Positions 7,044 through 15,059 are shown, counted from the first letter of the stretch. The stretch is DNA of 17,363 nucleotides from Gammaproteobacteria bacterium (GCA_003454335.1 DMKK01000203.1:1-17363); one strand, 5' to 3'. Translations and numbers: made by a program. Notes: generated by a model not told the origin, from the letters alone.

Positions 7044-7764
7044 CGAGTCTGCGGATATCAGCGGCGTGCCGCCGGCTGACCTCCAGGGTCTCCGCTATAC
7101 CCGCCAGTTGCACCAGCACCTGCCCGTCCACACCTTTTGCCATTCCTGAAATATACTGCTTCGCCACCAGCGCATTGCGATGAATACGTACAAACTGATC
7201 GGCAAATTCCTGCTCCAGTCCCTTCAGCGTCTCCTCGATTAATACCTGCTTGTCTGCCGTACAGACCGTGACGTATTTTTGGTCGGCCTGAAAATAACGG
7301 ATCGCTTCCACCGGAACCAGCTGCAGGCTGCCACGTACGCTTGCACAGATACACTGACGCCCCCCCGCCCGCTCATCCAGCTCATGCAATGATGCTGTCT
7401 GCACGCGCGTCAGGCGCTGCGCATGTTGCAGCGCCTCTTCCAGCCGCTCCTGCCGGACCGGCTTTAGCAGATAATCAACTACATGGGTCTCAAAGGCCTG
7501 CAGCGCATAGGCATTGTAGGCCGTGGTGAAAATTATGGCCGGCGGCTGTTGCAGCGACTGCAAATGCTGCGCCGCCTCCAGACCATCCATGCCCGGCATG
7601 CGGATATCCATCAACAGGATATCCGGCCCGGTTTGTTCGGTCAGTGCCAGCGCCTCTGCACCATTAGCGGCATCACCACAGGCGCTGTACCCGGCTATAT
7701 CCTCCACCATTGCCCGCAGGCGTGCTCGTGCCGGTGCCTCATCATCCACAATCAGTACTTTCAT
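7024..7764 (-). CDS. algR: LytTR-family response regulator, AlgR-like
   Basis: DNA-binding response regulator of 246 residues, partner of the AlgZ-like sensor next to it. The receiver domain (about 1-118) has the acidic pair Asp7-Asp8, the phospho-acceptor Asp53 in L-M-D-I-R-M-P-G, and Lys101 in L-L-K-P-V-R. A short linker leads to a LytTR DNA-binding domain (about 138-240) with F-V-R-I-H-R-N-A-L-V-A and L-E-V-S-R-R-H at the expected places. Length and blocks agree well with Pseudomonas AlgR (248 residues), which controls alginate, twitching motility and virulence genes; the regulon in this organism is unknown. Its ATG overlaps the algZ stop by four bases. The 3' end runs 20 bases into the opposite-strand thioredoxin-like gene. 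Confidence 0.93.
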   Translation of the reverse strand: MKVLIVDDEAPARARLRAMVEDIAGYSACGDAANGAEALALTEQTGPDILLMDIRMPGMDGLEAAQHLQSLQQPPAIIFTTAYNAYALQAFETHVVDYLLKPVRQERLEEALQHAQRLTRVQTASLHELDERAGGRQCICASVRGSLQLVPVEAIRYFQADQKYVTVCTADKQVLIEETLKGLEQEFADQFVRIHRNALVAKQYISGMAKGVDGQVLVQLAGIAETLEVSRRHAADIRRLVKALQS

Positions 7765-8837
7765 AACATACCCGCCTCCGGAAACCGCATCACGACTCTG
7801 TAAAACCCTGCCGTCAACGTTGCGACCAGCTCGGCGCGGTCGCCAAAGGTAATCTGCAACCGCTGCCGGATATTCTCCTGCGCAATATGGTTGCCGGCAT
7901 GCTGCTCACCATTGCCTTCGGCAGCAATCGGGTTGCTGATTTCAATCGCCACCCTGCCATCATGACACTCGCCATCGACATGGATAGTGCCCCCATCGGG
8001 CAACCGCTCGATACCATGGTAAATGGCATTTTCCAGTAGCGGCTGCAATATCAGCGGTGGCACACAGATATTTTGTGGTACGCCCTCCATGCTCCACGCT
8101 ACAGACAGCCGTTCACCGAGGCGCAAGGCCTCGATATTGAGATAACGCTGCGCCAGGGTCAGCTCATCTGCAAGCGTAGCCTGCTCGTGCGTATTATTTA
8201 ACGAGGCGCGAAACAGGTCTGACAGGTCCTCAATGGCGGACTCTGCCCGTTCAGGTGCAGAACGCGTGAGTGCCGCGATGGTATTCATACTGTTAAACAG
8301 AAAATGCGGGCGAATACGCGCCTGCAATGCCTGTATGCGTGCACGTGCCTCGGCTTTCAACTGTTGACGCCACTGAAACTGGACATACAGGTAACGCAGC
8401 ACAATGGCAGCAATCACGGTGCTGATCGTCAGACTGCGCAGCAGAAAGATTGCATGCTGGTCAACCGAAATCTCCGGGAACAGGGTGCTTGTGATCATCA
8501 GCCAGAAAGCCAGTTCCGTAACGAGCGCTGTCACCAGCAATACCAGCAGGTAACTTGCAAGGGCTGCAACACTGTTACCCATACGCGCCAGCAATGGCCG
8601 GCACACGCACAGCACGGCCGCGCTGGTGAGGGCAATCCACTGCATAAACAGCGATATCAGGCCAAGGTTACCCCAGGCATTTTCCAGCACACCCGGACTG
8701 ACCAGTGTCAGGATAAAGGCCAGTAATTCAGCAATCACCACCACCGCGAACACCATCCGCACATCACAAAAGCTCGGCAAAAAGAACGACTCAAGCGTCT
8801 CGATACTGCCATGCTCCACTGGCTGCTGCTGACTCAT
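7761..8837 (-). CDS. algZ: Membrane sensor histidine kinase, AlgZ/FimS (LytS-type)
   Basis: Inner-membrane sensor of 358 residues, the length I recall for Pseudomonas AlgZ/FimS. Several hydrophobic segments fill residues about 28-150 (around 28-47, 58-79, 90-116 and 130-150), followed by a short linker and the His_kinase domain with phospho-acceptor His178 in R-I-R-P-H-F-L-F-N. The N-box is L-Q-P-L-L-E-N-A-I-Y-H-G (Asn270). The ATP-lid glycine box is degenerate: G-N-H-I-A-Q-E-N-I-R-Q-R-L replaces the usual G-x-G-I-G-L-x-N. The frame stays open to 8885, but the ATG at 8837 gives the family-like N-terminus with F-F-L-P-S-F-C-D-V-R. It overlaps algR by four bases and is divergent from argH, as in Pseudomonas. 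Confidence 0.92.
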   Translation of the reverse strand: MSQQQPVEHGSIETLESFFLPSFCDVRMVFAVVVIAELLAFILTLVSPGVLENAWGNLGLISLFMQWIALTSAAVLCVCRPLLARMGNSVAALASYLLVLLVTALVTELAFWLMITSTLFPEISVDQHAIFLLRSLTISTVIAAIVLRYLYVQFQWRQQLKAEARARIQALQARIRPHFLFNSMNTIAALTRSAPERAESAIEDLSDLFRASLNNTHEQATLADELTLAQRYLNIEALRLGERLSVAWSMEGVPQNICVPPLILQPLLENAIYHGIERLPDGGTIHVDGECHDGRVAIEISNPIAAEGNGEQHAGNHIAQENIRQRLQITFGDRAELVATLTAGFYRVVMRFPEAGML

Positions 8838-8854
8838 TAGTGCCGTCTTAACGC

Positions 8855-8876
8855 GGTAACCCCTGTGTGGGGTAAC
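8855..8876. promoter_or_regulatory. GGTAAC direct repeat / imperfect hairpin in the algZ leader
   Basis: GGTAAC occurs at 8855-8860 and 8871-8876 (16 bases apart). The same bases also form an imperfect inverted repeat, GTAACCCC against GGGGTAAC with one A-A mismatch and a five-base loop. It lies 18 bases upstream of the algZ ATG. LytTR regulators often bind spaced direct repeats, so autoregulation is conceivable, but the spacing is not the usual two helical turns. Confidence 0.3.
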
Positions 8877-8898
8877 GAATAACAAGCAAGTATCAGCG

Positions 8899-8923
8899 AA
8901 CGCAAATCCGACCCGGATTCGTT
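8899..8923. promoter_or_regulatory. Interrupted dyad upstream of argH
   Basis: AACG-CA-AATCCG (8899-8910) is the inverted copy of CGGATTCGTT (8914-8923) apart from a two-base insertion, around the three-base centre ACC. It lies between the divergent algZ and argH genes and ends at the first base of the likely argH -10 hexamer, so a bound protein could block that promoter. The bases at 8897-8902 read CGTTCG on the minus strand, like the core of Pseudomonas AlgR sites. Confidence 0.35.
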
Positions 8924-8928
8924 ATACT
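8923..8928 (+). promoter_or_regulatory. Possible argH -10 element
   Basis: TATACT (five of six bases of the -10 consensus) ends 17 bases before the argH ATG. No good -35 match is seen 16-18 bases upstream; that spacer region is occupied by the interrupted dyad, so the promoter may depend on an activator or the call may be wrong. Confidence 0.3.
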
Positions 8929-8945
8929 GCGGCAAATCAGGCTTT

Positions 8946-10355
8946 ATGGTTAGCGACATGACAGACAAAAACACCTCATCAAAACTCTGGGGCGGGCGTT
9001 TCACTGAATCGACCGACGCCTTCGTCGAGGCCTTTACTGCCTCGATAGACTTCGACCAGCGACTGTATCGCTACGATATAGCCGGCTCGATCGCGCATGC
9101 CAGCATGCTGGCCCATGCGGGCATCATCACCACGGACGAATGCAGCACCATTGTCGCTGGCCTCGGAGACATTCTGGCCGAAATCGAACGGGGTGACTTT
9201 ACCTGGTCGGTGGAACTCGAAGACATCCACATGAATATCGAGGCCCGGCTGATCGAAAGCATCGGTGAAACCGGCAAGAAACTGCACACTGGCCGCTCGC
9301 GCAATGACCAGGTTGCCACCGACCTGCGCCTCTACCTGCGGGATGAAATCGATGGCCTGTGTATGGCACTCACCAGGCTGCAAACCGCGCTGGTCGATAT
9401 CGCCGCACGCGAGATCGACACCATCATGCCTGGCTTTACGCACCTGCAGGTTGCCATGCCCGTCAGTTTCGGACACCACATGCTGGCCTGGGAAGCAATG
9501 CTTGAACGCGACCATCAGCGCCTGCTCGATTGCCGCAAACGGGTCAATGTGATGCCGCTGGGCGCGGCGGCGCTGGCAGGTACCAGTTTCCCCATTGACC
9601 GTGCATACACGGCCAGGCTGCTGGATTTCGACAGCCCGGCCGGCAACTCGCTGGATGCGGTCAGCGACCGGGATTTCGTGATTGAATTCTGTGCAGCGGC
9701 TGCCCTGATCATGATGCATCTGTCGCGGTTTTCCGAGGAACTGGTACTCTGGTCATCGGCACAATTTGACTTTATTGAACTACCGGACCGTTTCTGTACC
9801 GGTTCCAGCATCATGCCGCAGAAGAAAAACCCGGATGTACCGGAACTGGTACGCGGCAAGAGTGGCCGGGTCACCGGGCACCTGGTCAGCCTGCTGATGC
9901 TCATGAAAAGCCAGCCGCTGGCCTATAACAAGGACAATCAGGAAGACAAGGAACCCCTGTTCGATACTGTTGACACCCTGCATGGCTCATTGCGGGTTTT
10001 CGGCGACATGATGCCAACGGTGACCGTCAAGCGTGCCACTATGGCTACGGCTGCAACACAGGGCTTCTCCACGGCAACTGATCTGGCAGATTACCTGGTT
10101 CGCAAGGGCATCGCCTTCCGGGATGCACATGAAATCGTCGGTCGTGCAGTACGTCATGGTGTCGAGACGGGTAAGGACCTGGCGGCCATGACCCTGGAAG
10201 AACTACAGGACTTTTCGGAACTTATCAGTGATGACGTGTTCACTGTGCTGACACTGGAAGGTTCCATGGCGGCGCGAAATCACCTCGGAGGCACCGCCCC
10301 TGCACAGGTAAATGACGCCATCACCGCTGCCAGAGAGCGCCTCGGCAAACGCTGA
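8946..10355 (+). CDS. argH: Argininosuccinate lyase
   Basis: Final step of arginine synthesis: splits argininosuccinate into arginine and fumarate; a cytosolic homotetramer of the fumarase/aspartase superfamily. The 469 residues have the superfamily signature G-S-S-I-M-P-Q-K-K-N-P at 286-296 with catalytic Ser288, the general-base region G-F-T-H-L-Q with His166, and T-G-R-S-R-N-D-Q at 115-122. The N-terminal L-W-G-G-R-F is typical. Start: ATG 8946, four bases after an AGG; an alternative ATG at 8958 would only shorten the tail before L-W-G-G-R-F. It is divergent from algZ and followed 84 bases later by the PAS/GGDEF-like gene on the same strand, with no strong terminator between. Confidence 0.97.
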   Translation: MVSDMTDKNTSSKLWGGRFTESTDAFVEAFTASIDFDQRLYRYDIAGSIAHASMLAHAGIITTDECSTIVAGLGDILAEIERGDFTWSVELEDIHMNIEARLIESIGETGKKLHTGRSRNDQVATDLRLYLRDEIDGLCMALTRLQTALVDIAAREIDTIMPGFTHLQVAMPVSFGHHMLAWEAMLERDHQRLLDCRKRVNVMPLGAAALAGTSFPIDRAYTARLLDFDSPAGNSLDAVSDRDFVIEFCAAAALIMMHLSRFSEELVLWSSAQFDFIELPDRFCTGSSIMPQKKNPDVPELVRGKSGRVTGHLVSLLMLMKSQPLAYNKDNQEDKEPLFDTVDTLHGSLRVFGDMMPTVTVKRATMATAATQGFSTATDLADYLVRKGIAFRDAHEIVGRAVRHGVETGKDLAAMTLEELQDFSELISDDVFTVLTLEGSMAARNHLGGTAPAQVNDAITAARERLGKR

Positions 10356-10439
10356 GGCTATTCAGCCCGCCGGTCCACAGACCGTTATAGAGTGCCTGCA
10401 ACCTGACCCAACATGTATCCTGGAGTTGAACTGAATTCT

Positions 10440-11252
10440 ATGCACAACACCTCGTTAAAAACAGCTCATGCCCTGCTGGACAGCTGCCCGGTAGCACTGC
10501 TGCTGGTAGCAGAGAACGGCGACATACATGGCTTTAACCCGGCATTCAGGGCACTGGTGGGTGACGCCGCCGACATGCTGCAAGGGACGGCGCAGCCCGA
10601 CAGCCTGATCACCCCCCTGTTGGGACCGGGCACCCTGTTGAGCTGGATCATGCCGGATGGTGATGAACGCTGGCTGACCGTCGACACCGCATCCATTGAA
10701 GATTCACCAGGCATCTCTGCACGTTTCTTTACGGACATCACCGAAAAGGTACGTCTCAAAAAAGAACGTGATGCACTGCGGGTAAGACTCGGCGAGCAGG
10801 CCATCAAGGATGAACAACTCCCCAGCCTGCTGAGCCGTTATGGAATACAGGTTTCACTGGAACCCATGGTGTCACGCAGCCGCCGCTATAACAGCCCGCT
10901 GTCCATCCTCACCATGGGCATAGCTACCGCAGGGGATCGTGAACAGACGCTCAAAAATATTGTCCAGCTGCTTAGCGACCAGACCCGCTGGGCGGATCTG
11001 GTCGGTTGTAATGCCGATCACGACTTTATCCTGGTCCTGCAGGAAACCACGCAGGACTCCGCGCTCACCCTGGTGGATAAGCTGGCGGCAAAAATCGCCC
11101 GCATGAATGAAGCTGCAGAAACCCCGGTGGCCGCCTGCTATGGTGTTACCCAGTGCCAAAAGAACGATGATGCAGCCTCCATGCTGGAACGCGCAGAGTC
11201 GGCACTGACAGAGGCGCGCCGCAATGACAGCGGCACCTCGATCGCCATCTAG
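10440..11252 (+). CDS. PAS domain plus degenerate GGDEF-like domain protein
   Basis: A soluble protein of 270 residues (279 if the ATG at 10413 is used; a GGAG at 10422-10425 lies 14 bases before the chosen ATG). Residues about 10-105 look like a PAS sensor fold (L-L-V-A-E-N-G-D-I-H-G-F-N-P-A-F-R and a terminal F-T-D-I-T-E-K). A charged, probably helical linker follows. The second half follows a GGDEF domain (S-R-S-R-R-Y-N-S-P-L-S-I-L-T-M-G-I), but the signature is A-D-H-D-F instead of G-G-D-E-F, and the metal-binding Asp after the first strand is replaced by Gly/Ala. It should therefore not make cyclic di-GMP and may bind a ligand or partner. No membrane segments. Convergent with the esterase gene, 21 bases away. 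The domain call is by pattern, not by search. Confidence 0.75.
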   Translation: MHNTSLKTAHALLDSCPVALLLVAENGDIHGFNPAFRALVGDAADMLQGTAQPDSLITPLLGPGTLLSWIMPDGDERWLTVDTASIEDSPGISARFFTDITEKVRLKKERDALRVRLGEQAIKDEQLPSLLSRYGIQVSLEPMVSRSRRYNSPLSILTMGIATAGDREQTLKNIVQLLSDQTRWADLVGCNADHDFILVLQETTQDSALTLVDKLAAKIARMNEAAETPVAACYGVTQCQKNDDAASMLERAESALTEARRNDSGTSIAI

Positions 11253-11273
11253 TCCCTGTTGTAACCGGGCCCG

Positions 11274-11957
11274 TCAGGCATTATCCGGCGCCAGCCGCTG
11301 TGCCAGCCAGTCACGTATATCCCGCAGCTCTTCCGGGCAGACTGCATGCTGCATCGGATAACTGTGCCACGCAACGCGATAGCCCTGCTGCTGCAGTACC
11401 TCACGGGACTGCACTGCCAATGACAAGGGCACCACGGGATCTTGCGTACCGTGTGCCATCATAATCGGCACGGCAAGGTTTGCCGCCGTGGCTGACGTGG
11501 CCAGTGAGTCAGCCAGCGGCAGGTAGGTCGACAACGCCAGGATACCCGCCAGTGGCTGCGGATAACGCAGGCCGGTATACAAGGCAATGGCACCGCCCTG
11601 TGAAAATCCGGCCAGCAGAATCTGTGCGGCAGGGATACCGGAGTCGGTTTCACGCCGGATCAGCGCCTGCAACTGCTGCTCTGATTCATGCACACCGGCG
11701 CTGTCCTGGCCACGCGTAAAATCCGGCGCGAGAATATCGTACCAGGCCGGCATCACCATGCCCCCGTTAATAGTCACCGGCCGACGTGGTGCATGCGGCA
11801 GGACCACGCGCACACCGAGTGTTGCTACCACATCGAGCTGCGGAACAAGAGCTTCGAAGTCGTGCCCGTCCGCACCCAGGCCATGCAACCAGATGATGCA
11901 GGCTCGCGGCCTGCCTGCAGGATTAATTTCAACAGCATCAAGTAGTGATTCGCCCAT
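11274..11957 (-). CDS. Carboxylesterase/phospholipase, alpha/beta hydrolase of the EstB/YpfH family
   Basis: Cytosolic serine hydrolase of 227 residues acting on short-chain esters or lysophospholipids; the physiological substrate is not known. The oxyanion stretch W-L-H-G-L-G-A-D-G is near the N-terminus, the nucleophile Ser119 is in G-F-S-Q-G-G, Asp173 is in G-T-Q-D-P-V-V, and His204 is in M-Q-H-A-V. This order and spacing match Pseudomonas fluorescens carboxylesterase II. The frame stays open to an ATG at 12002, which would add 15 residues; I chose the ATG at 11957 because it gives the usual family N-terminus and leaves room for promoters of both this gene and the divergent lptM. Confidence 0.9.
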   Translation of the reverse strand: MGESLLDAVEINPAGRPRACIIWLHGLGADGHDFEALVPQLDVVATLGVRVVLPHAPRRPVTINGGMVMPAWYDILAPDFTRGQDSAGVHESEQQLQALIRRETDSGIPAAQILLAGFSQGGAIALYTGLRYPQPLAGILALSTYLPLADSLATSATAANLAVPIMMAHGTQDPVVPLSLAVQSREVLQQQGYRVAWHSYPMQHAVCPEELRDIRDWLAQRLAPDNA

Positions 11958-11981
11958 GGTGGCCAGTATGCCCTGTTGGCA

Positions 11982-12010
11982 TTGGGTTTGCTCAACTTGC
12001 ATCGTATAAT
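11982..12010 (+). promoter_or_regulatory. Candidate sigma-70 promoter for the lptM-lysA-dapF operon
   Basis: TTGGGT (11982-11987) is followed after 17 bases by a perfect TATAAT (12005-12010), giving a predicted start near 12017 and a leader of about 33 bases. A second -10-like TATACT is at 12018-12023. It is the only good promoter match seen before the five tightly spaced genes from lptM to xerC. Confidence 0.5.
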
Positions 12011-12049
12011 CGCAACGTATACTGGCAACACTTTATCCGGACAACCACC

Positions 12050-12241
12050 ATGAGAACCCGTCACACACCACGACTGCTACTGTTGATCTGCACACTGCTG
12101 CTGGCCGGCTGTGGCCAGACCGGCCCGCTGTACCTGCCTGAACCTGAACAGGCACCTGAACAGGAGCCGAAGCAGGAACAGCCTCAGGAAACCCCTCAGC
12201 CCCCCGGGGAAACCGATGCCAGTCAGGCACCAAACACCTAA
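12050..12241 (+). CDS. lptM: Small outer-membrane lipoprotein, LptM (YifL) family
   Basis: A 63-residue lipoprotein. The signal peptide (M-R-T-R-H-T-P-R then a leucine-rich core) ends in a lipobox L-A-G-C with Cys21 as the lipidated residue, followed by the family hallmark G-Q-T-G-P-L-Y-L-P. In E. coli LptM assists oxidative maturation of the LptDE lipopolysaccharide translocon at the outer membrane; that role is taken from the family. The tail (about 30-60) is a low-complexity Pro/Glu/Gln stretch, partly made by a 12-base tandem repeat. The frame is open further upstream, but only the ATG at 12050 gives a proper signal peptide. lysA follows 17 bases later, an arrangement known from many gammaproteobacteria. 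Confidence 0.9.
   Translation: MRTRHTPRLLLLICTLLLAGCGQTGPLYLPEPEQAPEQEPKQEQPQETPQPPGETDASQAPNT
12142..12164. repeat. 12-base tandem repeat inside lptM
   Basis: ACCTGAACAGG occurs at 12142-12152 and 12154-12164, a 12-base period encoding Pro-Glu-Gln-Ala and Pro-Glu-Gln-Glu. The unit is a multiple of three, so gain or loss by slippage would change tail length without breaking the frame. Confidence 0.6.
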
Positions 12242-12258
12242 ATTACATCTACATACCA

Positions 12259-13506
12259 ATGGATTACTTCCACACTGAAAATGGCCACATGCGTGCCGAA
12301 GACGTTGACCTTGCCGGCCTCGCCAAGCGCTTTGGCACGCCCTGTTACGTCTATTCGCGCGCCACGCTGGAACGCCACTGGCGCGTCTTTGACGAGGCGC
12401 TCGGCAGCCATCCACACCTGATCTGTTATGCCGTCAAGGCCAACTCCAGCCTGGCCGTGCTACAGGTACTGGCACGGCTGGGCTCGGGCTTCGACATTGT
12501 TTCCGAGGGAGAACTTGAACGGGTGCTGCAGGCCGGCGGTGAACCGTCACGCATCGTGTTTTCCGGTGTCGGCAAGCGTGCCGCGGAAATGCGCCGCGCA
12601 CTGGATGCCGGTATTCGCTGCTTTAATGTTGAGTCAGAACCGGAACTGCTGCTGCTGAACGAAGTCGCTGCAGCAGCGGGCCGCAGCGCCCCGGTATCCC
12701 TGCGCGTCAACCCGGATGTCGATGCCCGTACCCATCCCTATATTTCCACCGGCTTGCGTGACAACAAGTTCGGCATCAGTGTCGACGCAGCGCTTGAAGT
12801 GTACCGCCATGCAGCCGGGCTGCCACACCTGCACGTGACCGGCATCGATTGCCACATTGGTTCACAGCTAACGACAACCGCACCGTTTGTGGATGCCCTG
12901 AAACGCGTACTGGAGCTGGTCGATCACCTGCAGGCGGCAGGTATTGAACTCGCGCACATCGACCTCGGCGGCGGCCTCGGCATTCCCTACGAACCGGACG
13001 ACAGTCCGCCGCAGCCAGACGTCTATGCGCACGCCCTGCTCGAGCGTATGTCGGACCGGCCTCAGGAGCTGTTACTGGAACCGGGACGTGCCATTGCCGG
13101 CAATGCCGGCATCCTGCTGACACGCGTGGAATATCTGAAGCATACCGACCACAAGAACTTTGCCATTGTGGATGCGGCAATGAACGATCTGCAACGCCCG
13201 GCCCTGTACAAAGCCTGGCACGACATCGTGCCGGTGCAGGTTCGCGACACGGCAACTACAAACTATGACATCGTCGGCCCGATCTGCGAAACCGGCGATT
13301 TCCTTGGCAAGGACCGCAGCCTGGCGCTGGCAGCGGGTGACCTGCTTGCCGTGCGCTCTGCGGGTGCCTATGGCTTCACCATGAGTTCCAACTACAATTC
13401 CAGGCCGCGGGCGGCAGAGGTAATGGTGGATGGCGCACAGGTCCATGTCATTCGTGACCGGGAAACGCTCGCCGATCTGTATTTACACGAACACCTGCTG
13501 CCATAG
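12259..13506 (+). CDS. lysA: Diaminopimelate decarboxylase
   Basis: PLP enzyme that decarboxylates meso-diaminopimelate to lysine, the last step of the pathway. The 415 residues form the alanine-racemase-like barrel followed by a beta domain. Lys60 in C-Y-A-V-K-A-N binds PLP, His199 is in C-H-I-G-S-Q, the phosphate-binding G-G-G is at 237-239, E-P-G-R at 274-277, and the partner-subunit motif C-E-T-G-D with Cys343 plus Tyr371 in A-G-A-Y-G complete the active site. The start M-D-Y-F-H-T-E-N-G is the common N-terminus of proteobacterial LysA. The stop lies three bases before dapF, so the last two enzymes acting on diaminopimelate are cotranscribed. Confidence 0.97.
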   Translation: MDYFHTENGHMRAEDVDLAGLAKRFGTPCYVYSRATLERHWRVFDEALGSHPHLICYAVKANSSLAVLQVLARLGSGFDIVSEGELERVLQAGGEPSRIVFSGVGKRAAEMRRALDAGIRCFNVESEPELLLLNEVAAAAGRSAPVSLRVNPDVDARTHPYISTGLRDNKFGISVDAALEVYRHAAGLPHLHVTGIDCHIGSQLTTTAPFVDALKRVLELVDHLQAAGIELAHIDLGGGLGIPYEPDDSPPQPDVYAHALLERMSDRPQELLLEPGRAIAGNAGILLTRVEYLKHTDHKNFAIVDAAMNDLQRPALYKAWHDIVPVQVRDTATTNYDIVGPICETGDFLGKDRSLALAAGDLLAVRSAGAYGFTMSSNYNSRPRAAEVMVDGAQVHVIRDRETLADLYLHEHLLP

Positions 13507-13509
13507 GTT

Positions 13510-14340
13510 ATGCCACTCGAATTCACCAAGATGCACGGCCTCGGTAATGACTTTGTCGTGATTGATGCCATTAACCAGTCTGTCTCCCTGACACCGGAAC
13601 AGCTGCGGCTACTGGCTGACCGGCATCTTGGTATTGGCTTTGACCAGCTGCTACTGGTAGAAGCTGCCACCTCCTCGTCTGCTGATTTCCGTTACCGGAT
13701 CTTCAATGCCGATGGCAGTGAAGTCGGCCAATGCGGCAATGGTGCACGCTGCTTCATGCAATTTGTGCATGAGCAGGGGCTCAGCCATAAAATGGCACTG
13801 CAGGTTGAGACATCGAGCGGTCCCTTGCAGCTTACCCGGAACGCAGCTGGCCAGATTACCGTCGATATGGGCGTACCCCGGCTGGAACCCGCCGAGATCC
13901 CGTTCCTGGCACCGGCAAGGGACGTCATCTATACCCTTGAGGTAAATGACGTCCAGCTGGAAATTGCCGCCGTATCCATGGGCAACCCGCATGCCGTCCT
14001 GCTGGTCGATGCAATCGACAGTGCGCCCGTCGCAGAACTCGGTCCGTTGATTGAAAGCCACCCCCGCTTTCCGGAACGCGTCAATGTCGGTTTCATGGAG
14101 ATAGTAGCTGCTGACACCATCCGCTTGCGGGTCTATGAACGGGGGGCCGGAGAAACCCGCGCATGCGGCAGTGGCGCCTGTGCAGCAGTGGTTGCAGGAC
14201 GCCTCCGGGAGCGGCTGTCAGATAATGTCAAAGTACTCCTGAACGGCGGTGAACTTGTGGTAAGCTGGATCGGAACAGGGCATTCGGTACTGATGACCGG
14301 GCCTGCAACCACTGTCTACCAGGGACACATTGAGCTATGA
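13510..14340 (+). CDS. dapF: Diaminopimelate epimerase
   Basis: Cofactor-independent epimerase converting LL- to meso-diaminopimelate, needed for both peptidoglycan and lysine. The 276 residues form two similar lobes, each giving one catalytic cysteine: Cys75 in G-Q-C-G-N-G-A-R-C and Cys219 in A-C-G-S-G-A-C. These correspond to Cys73 and Cys217 of E. coli DapF. The N-terminus F-T-K-M-H-G-L-G-N-D-F and the substrate motif G-N-P-H-A-V are intact. The stop overlaps the ATG of the next gene (ATGA), indicating coupled translation. Confidence 0.98.
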   Translation: MPLEFTKMHGLGNDFVVIDAINQSVSLTPEQLRLLADRHLGIGFDQLLLVEAATSSSADFRYRIFNADGSEVGQCGNGARCFMQFVHEQGLSHKMALQVETSSGPLQLTRNAAGQITVDMGVPRLEPAEIPFLAPARDVIYTLEVNDVQLEIAAVSMGNPHAVLLVDAIDSAPVAELGPLIESHPRFPERVNVGFMEIVAADTIRLRVYERGAGETRACGSGACAAVVAGRLRERLSDNVKVLLNGGELVVSWIGTGHSVLMTGPATTVYQGHIEL

Positions 14341-15059
14341 CGACATCGCAACAGACTCAAACCAGGGAACTGCCTTTGGAAGAAAAGACGGTTGCCGACT
14401 ACCTGCGTGATAACCCCGAGTTCTTTCACAACAACACCAGCCTGCTGGCCACCCTGCAAATCCCGCACGCGGTAGGTCCGGCTGTATCGCTGGTTGAGCA
14501 CCAGGTCAAGGTGTTACGCGATCAGAACAGTCAATTGAAACGCAAACTGATGGACCTGGTCCACGTGGCCCGTGACAACAACCGCCTGAATGAACGCATG
14601 CACCAGCTGACACTGGGCCTGATCAATGCCCACTCGCTGGAAGCACTGCTGGATACCCTGCGTGAAAACCTGCTCGGCGAATTCAAGGCCGACACGGTCA
14701 CCATGCGACTCGCCGGCATGCCGGAAGCACAGGCCCGTGAATGTGGTGTCGATATCCTTGATCCGGAAGCAGGGGAAATGGTCCATTTTGAATCCTTCAT
14801 GAAATCATCACGCCCGCAATGCGGCCGCTTCAAACCGGAACAGCTGCAATACCTGTTCGGTGACCAGTCGCAAGCCATCGAATCCGTTGCACTGATCCCG
14901 CTGGGCGTTAAAGCCAGGCTGGGGTTACTGGCCATTGGCAGCAGGGAGGCCAGCCGCTTCCATCCCGGCATGGGTACCCTGTTCCTGACACATCTCGGCG
15001 AATTAACAGGCCTGCTGCTGTCCGATCACATTGATGCGGACACACCCGCGACCGACTGA
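14337..15059 (+). CDS. DUF484 family protein (YigA-like)
   Basis: A soluble protein of 240 residues of unknown function, known as the gene usually found between dapF and xerC in gammaproteobacteria. The N-terminus has the family motif V-A-D-Y-L-R-D-N-P-E-F-F, followed by L-L-A-T-L-Q-I-P-H and a helical, probably coiled-coil segment (about 50-85) rich in Gln, Arg and Leu. The C-terminal half looks like a GAF-type fold, ending in G-L-L-A-I-G-S-R-E-A-S-R-F-H-P-G-M-G-T-L-F-L, a typical DUF484 end block. No catalytic residues can be named. It overlaps dapF by four bases and precedes xerC by 21. Confidence 0.9.
   Translation: MTTSQQTQTRELPLEEKTVADYLRDNPEFFHNNTSLLATLQIPHAVGPAVSLVEHQVKVLRDQNSQLKRKLMDLVHVARDNNRLNERMHQLTLGLINAHSLEALLDTLRENLLGEFKADTVTMRLAGMPEAQARECGVDILDPEAGEMVHFESFMKSSRPQCGRFKPEQLQYLFGDQSQAIESVALIPLGVKARLGLLAIGSREASRFHPGMGTLFLTHLGELTGLLLSDHIDADTPATD

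Noticed and set aside
8979..9719. 246-codon frame antisense to argH
   Set aside because: Entirely within conserved argH coding sequence; no motifs and no plausible start context.
10339..10358. GCCTC/GAGGC stem at the argH stop as a terminator
   Set aside because: Only five pairs, a 10-base loop and no T-run follows.
11945..12049. Upstream extension of lptM
   Set aside because: It would place 35 residues before the lipoprotein signal peptide and cover the promoter and divergent esterase start.
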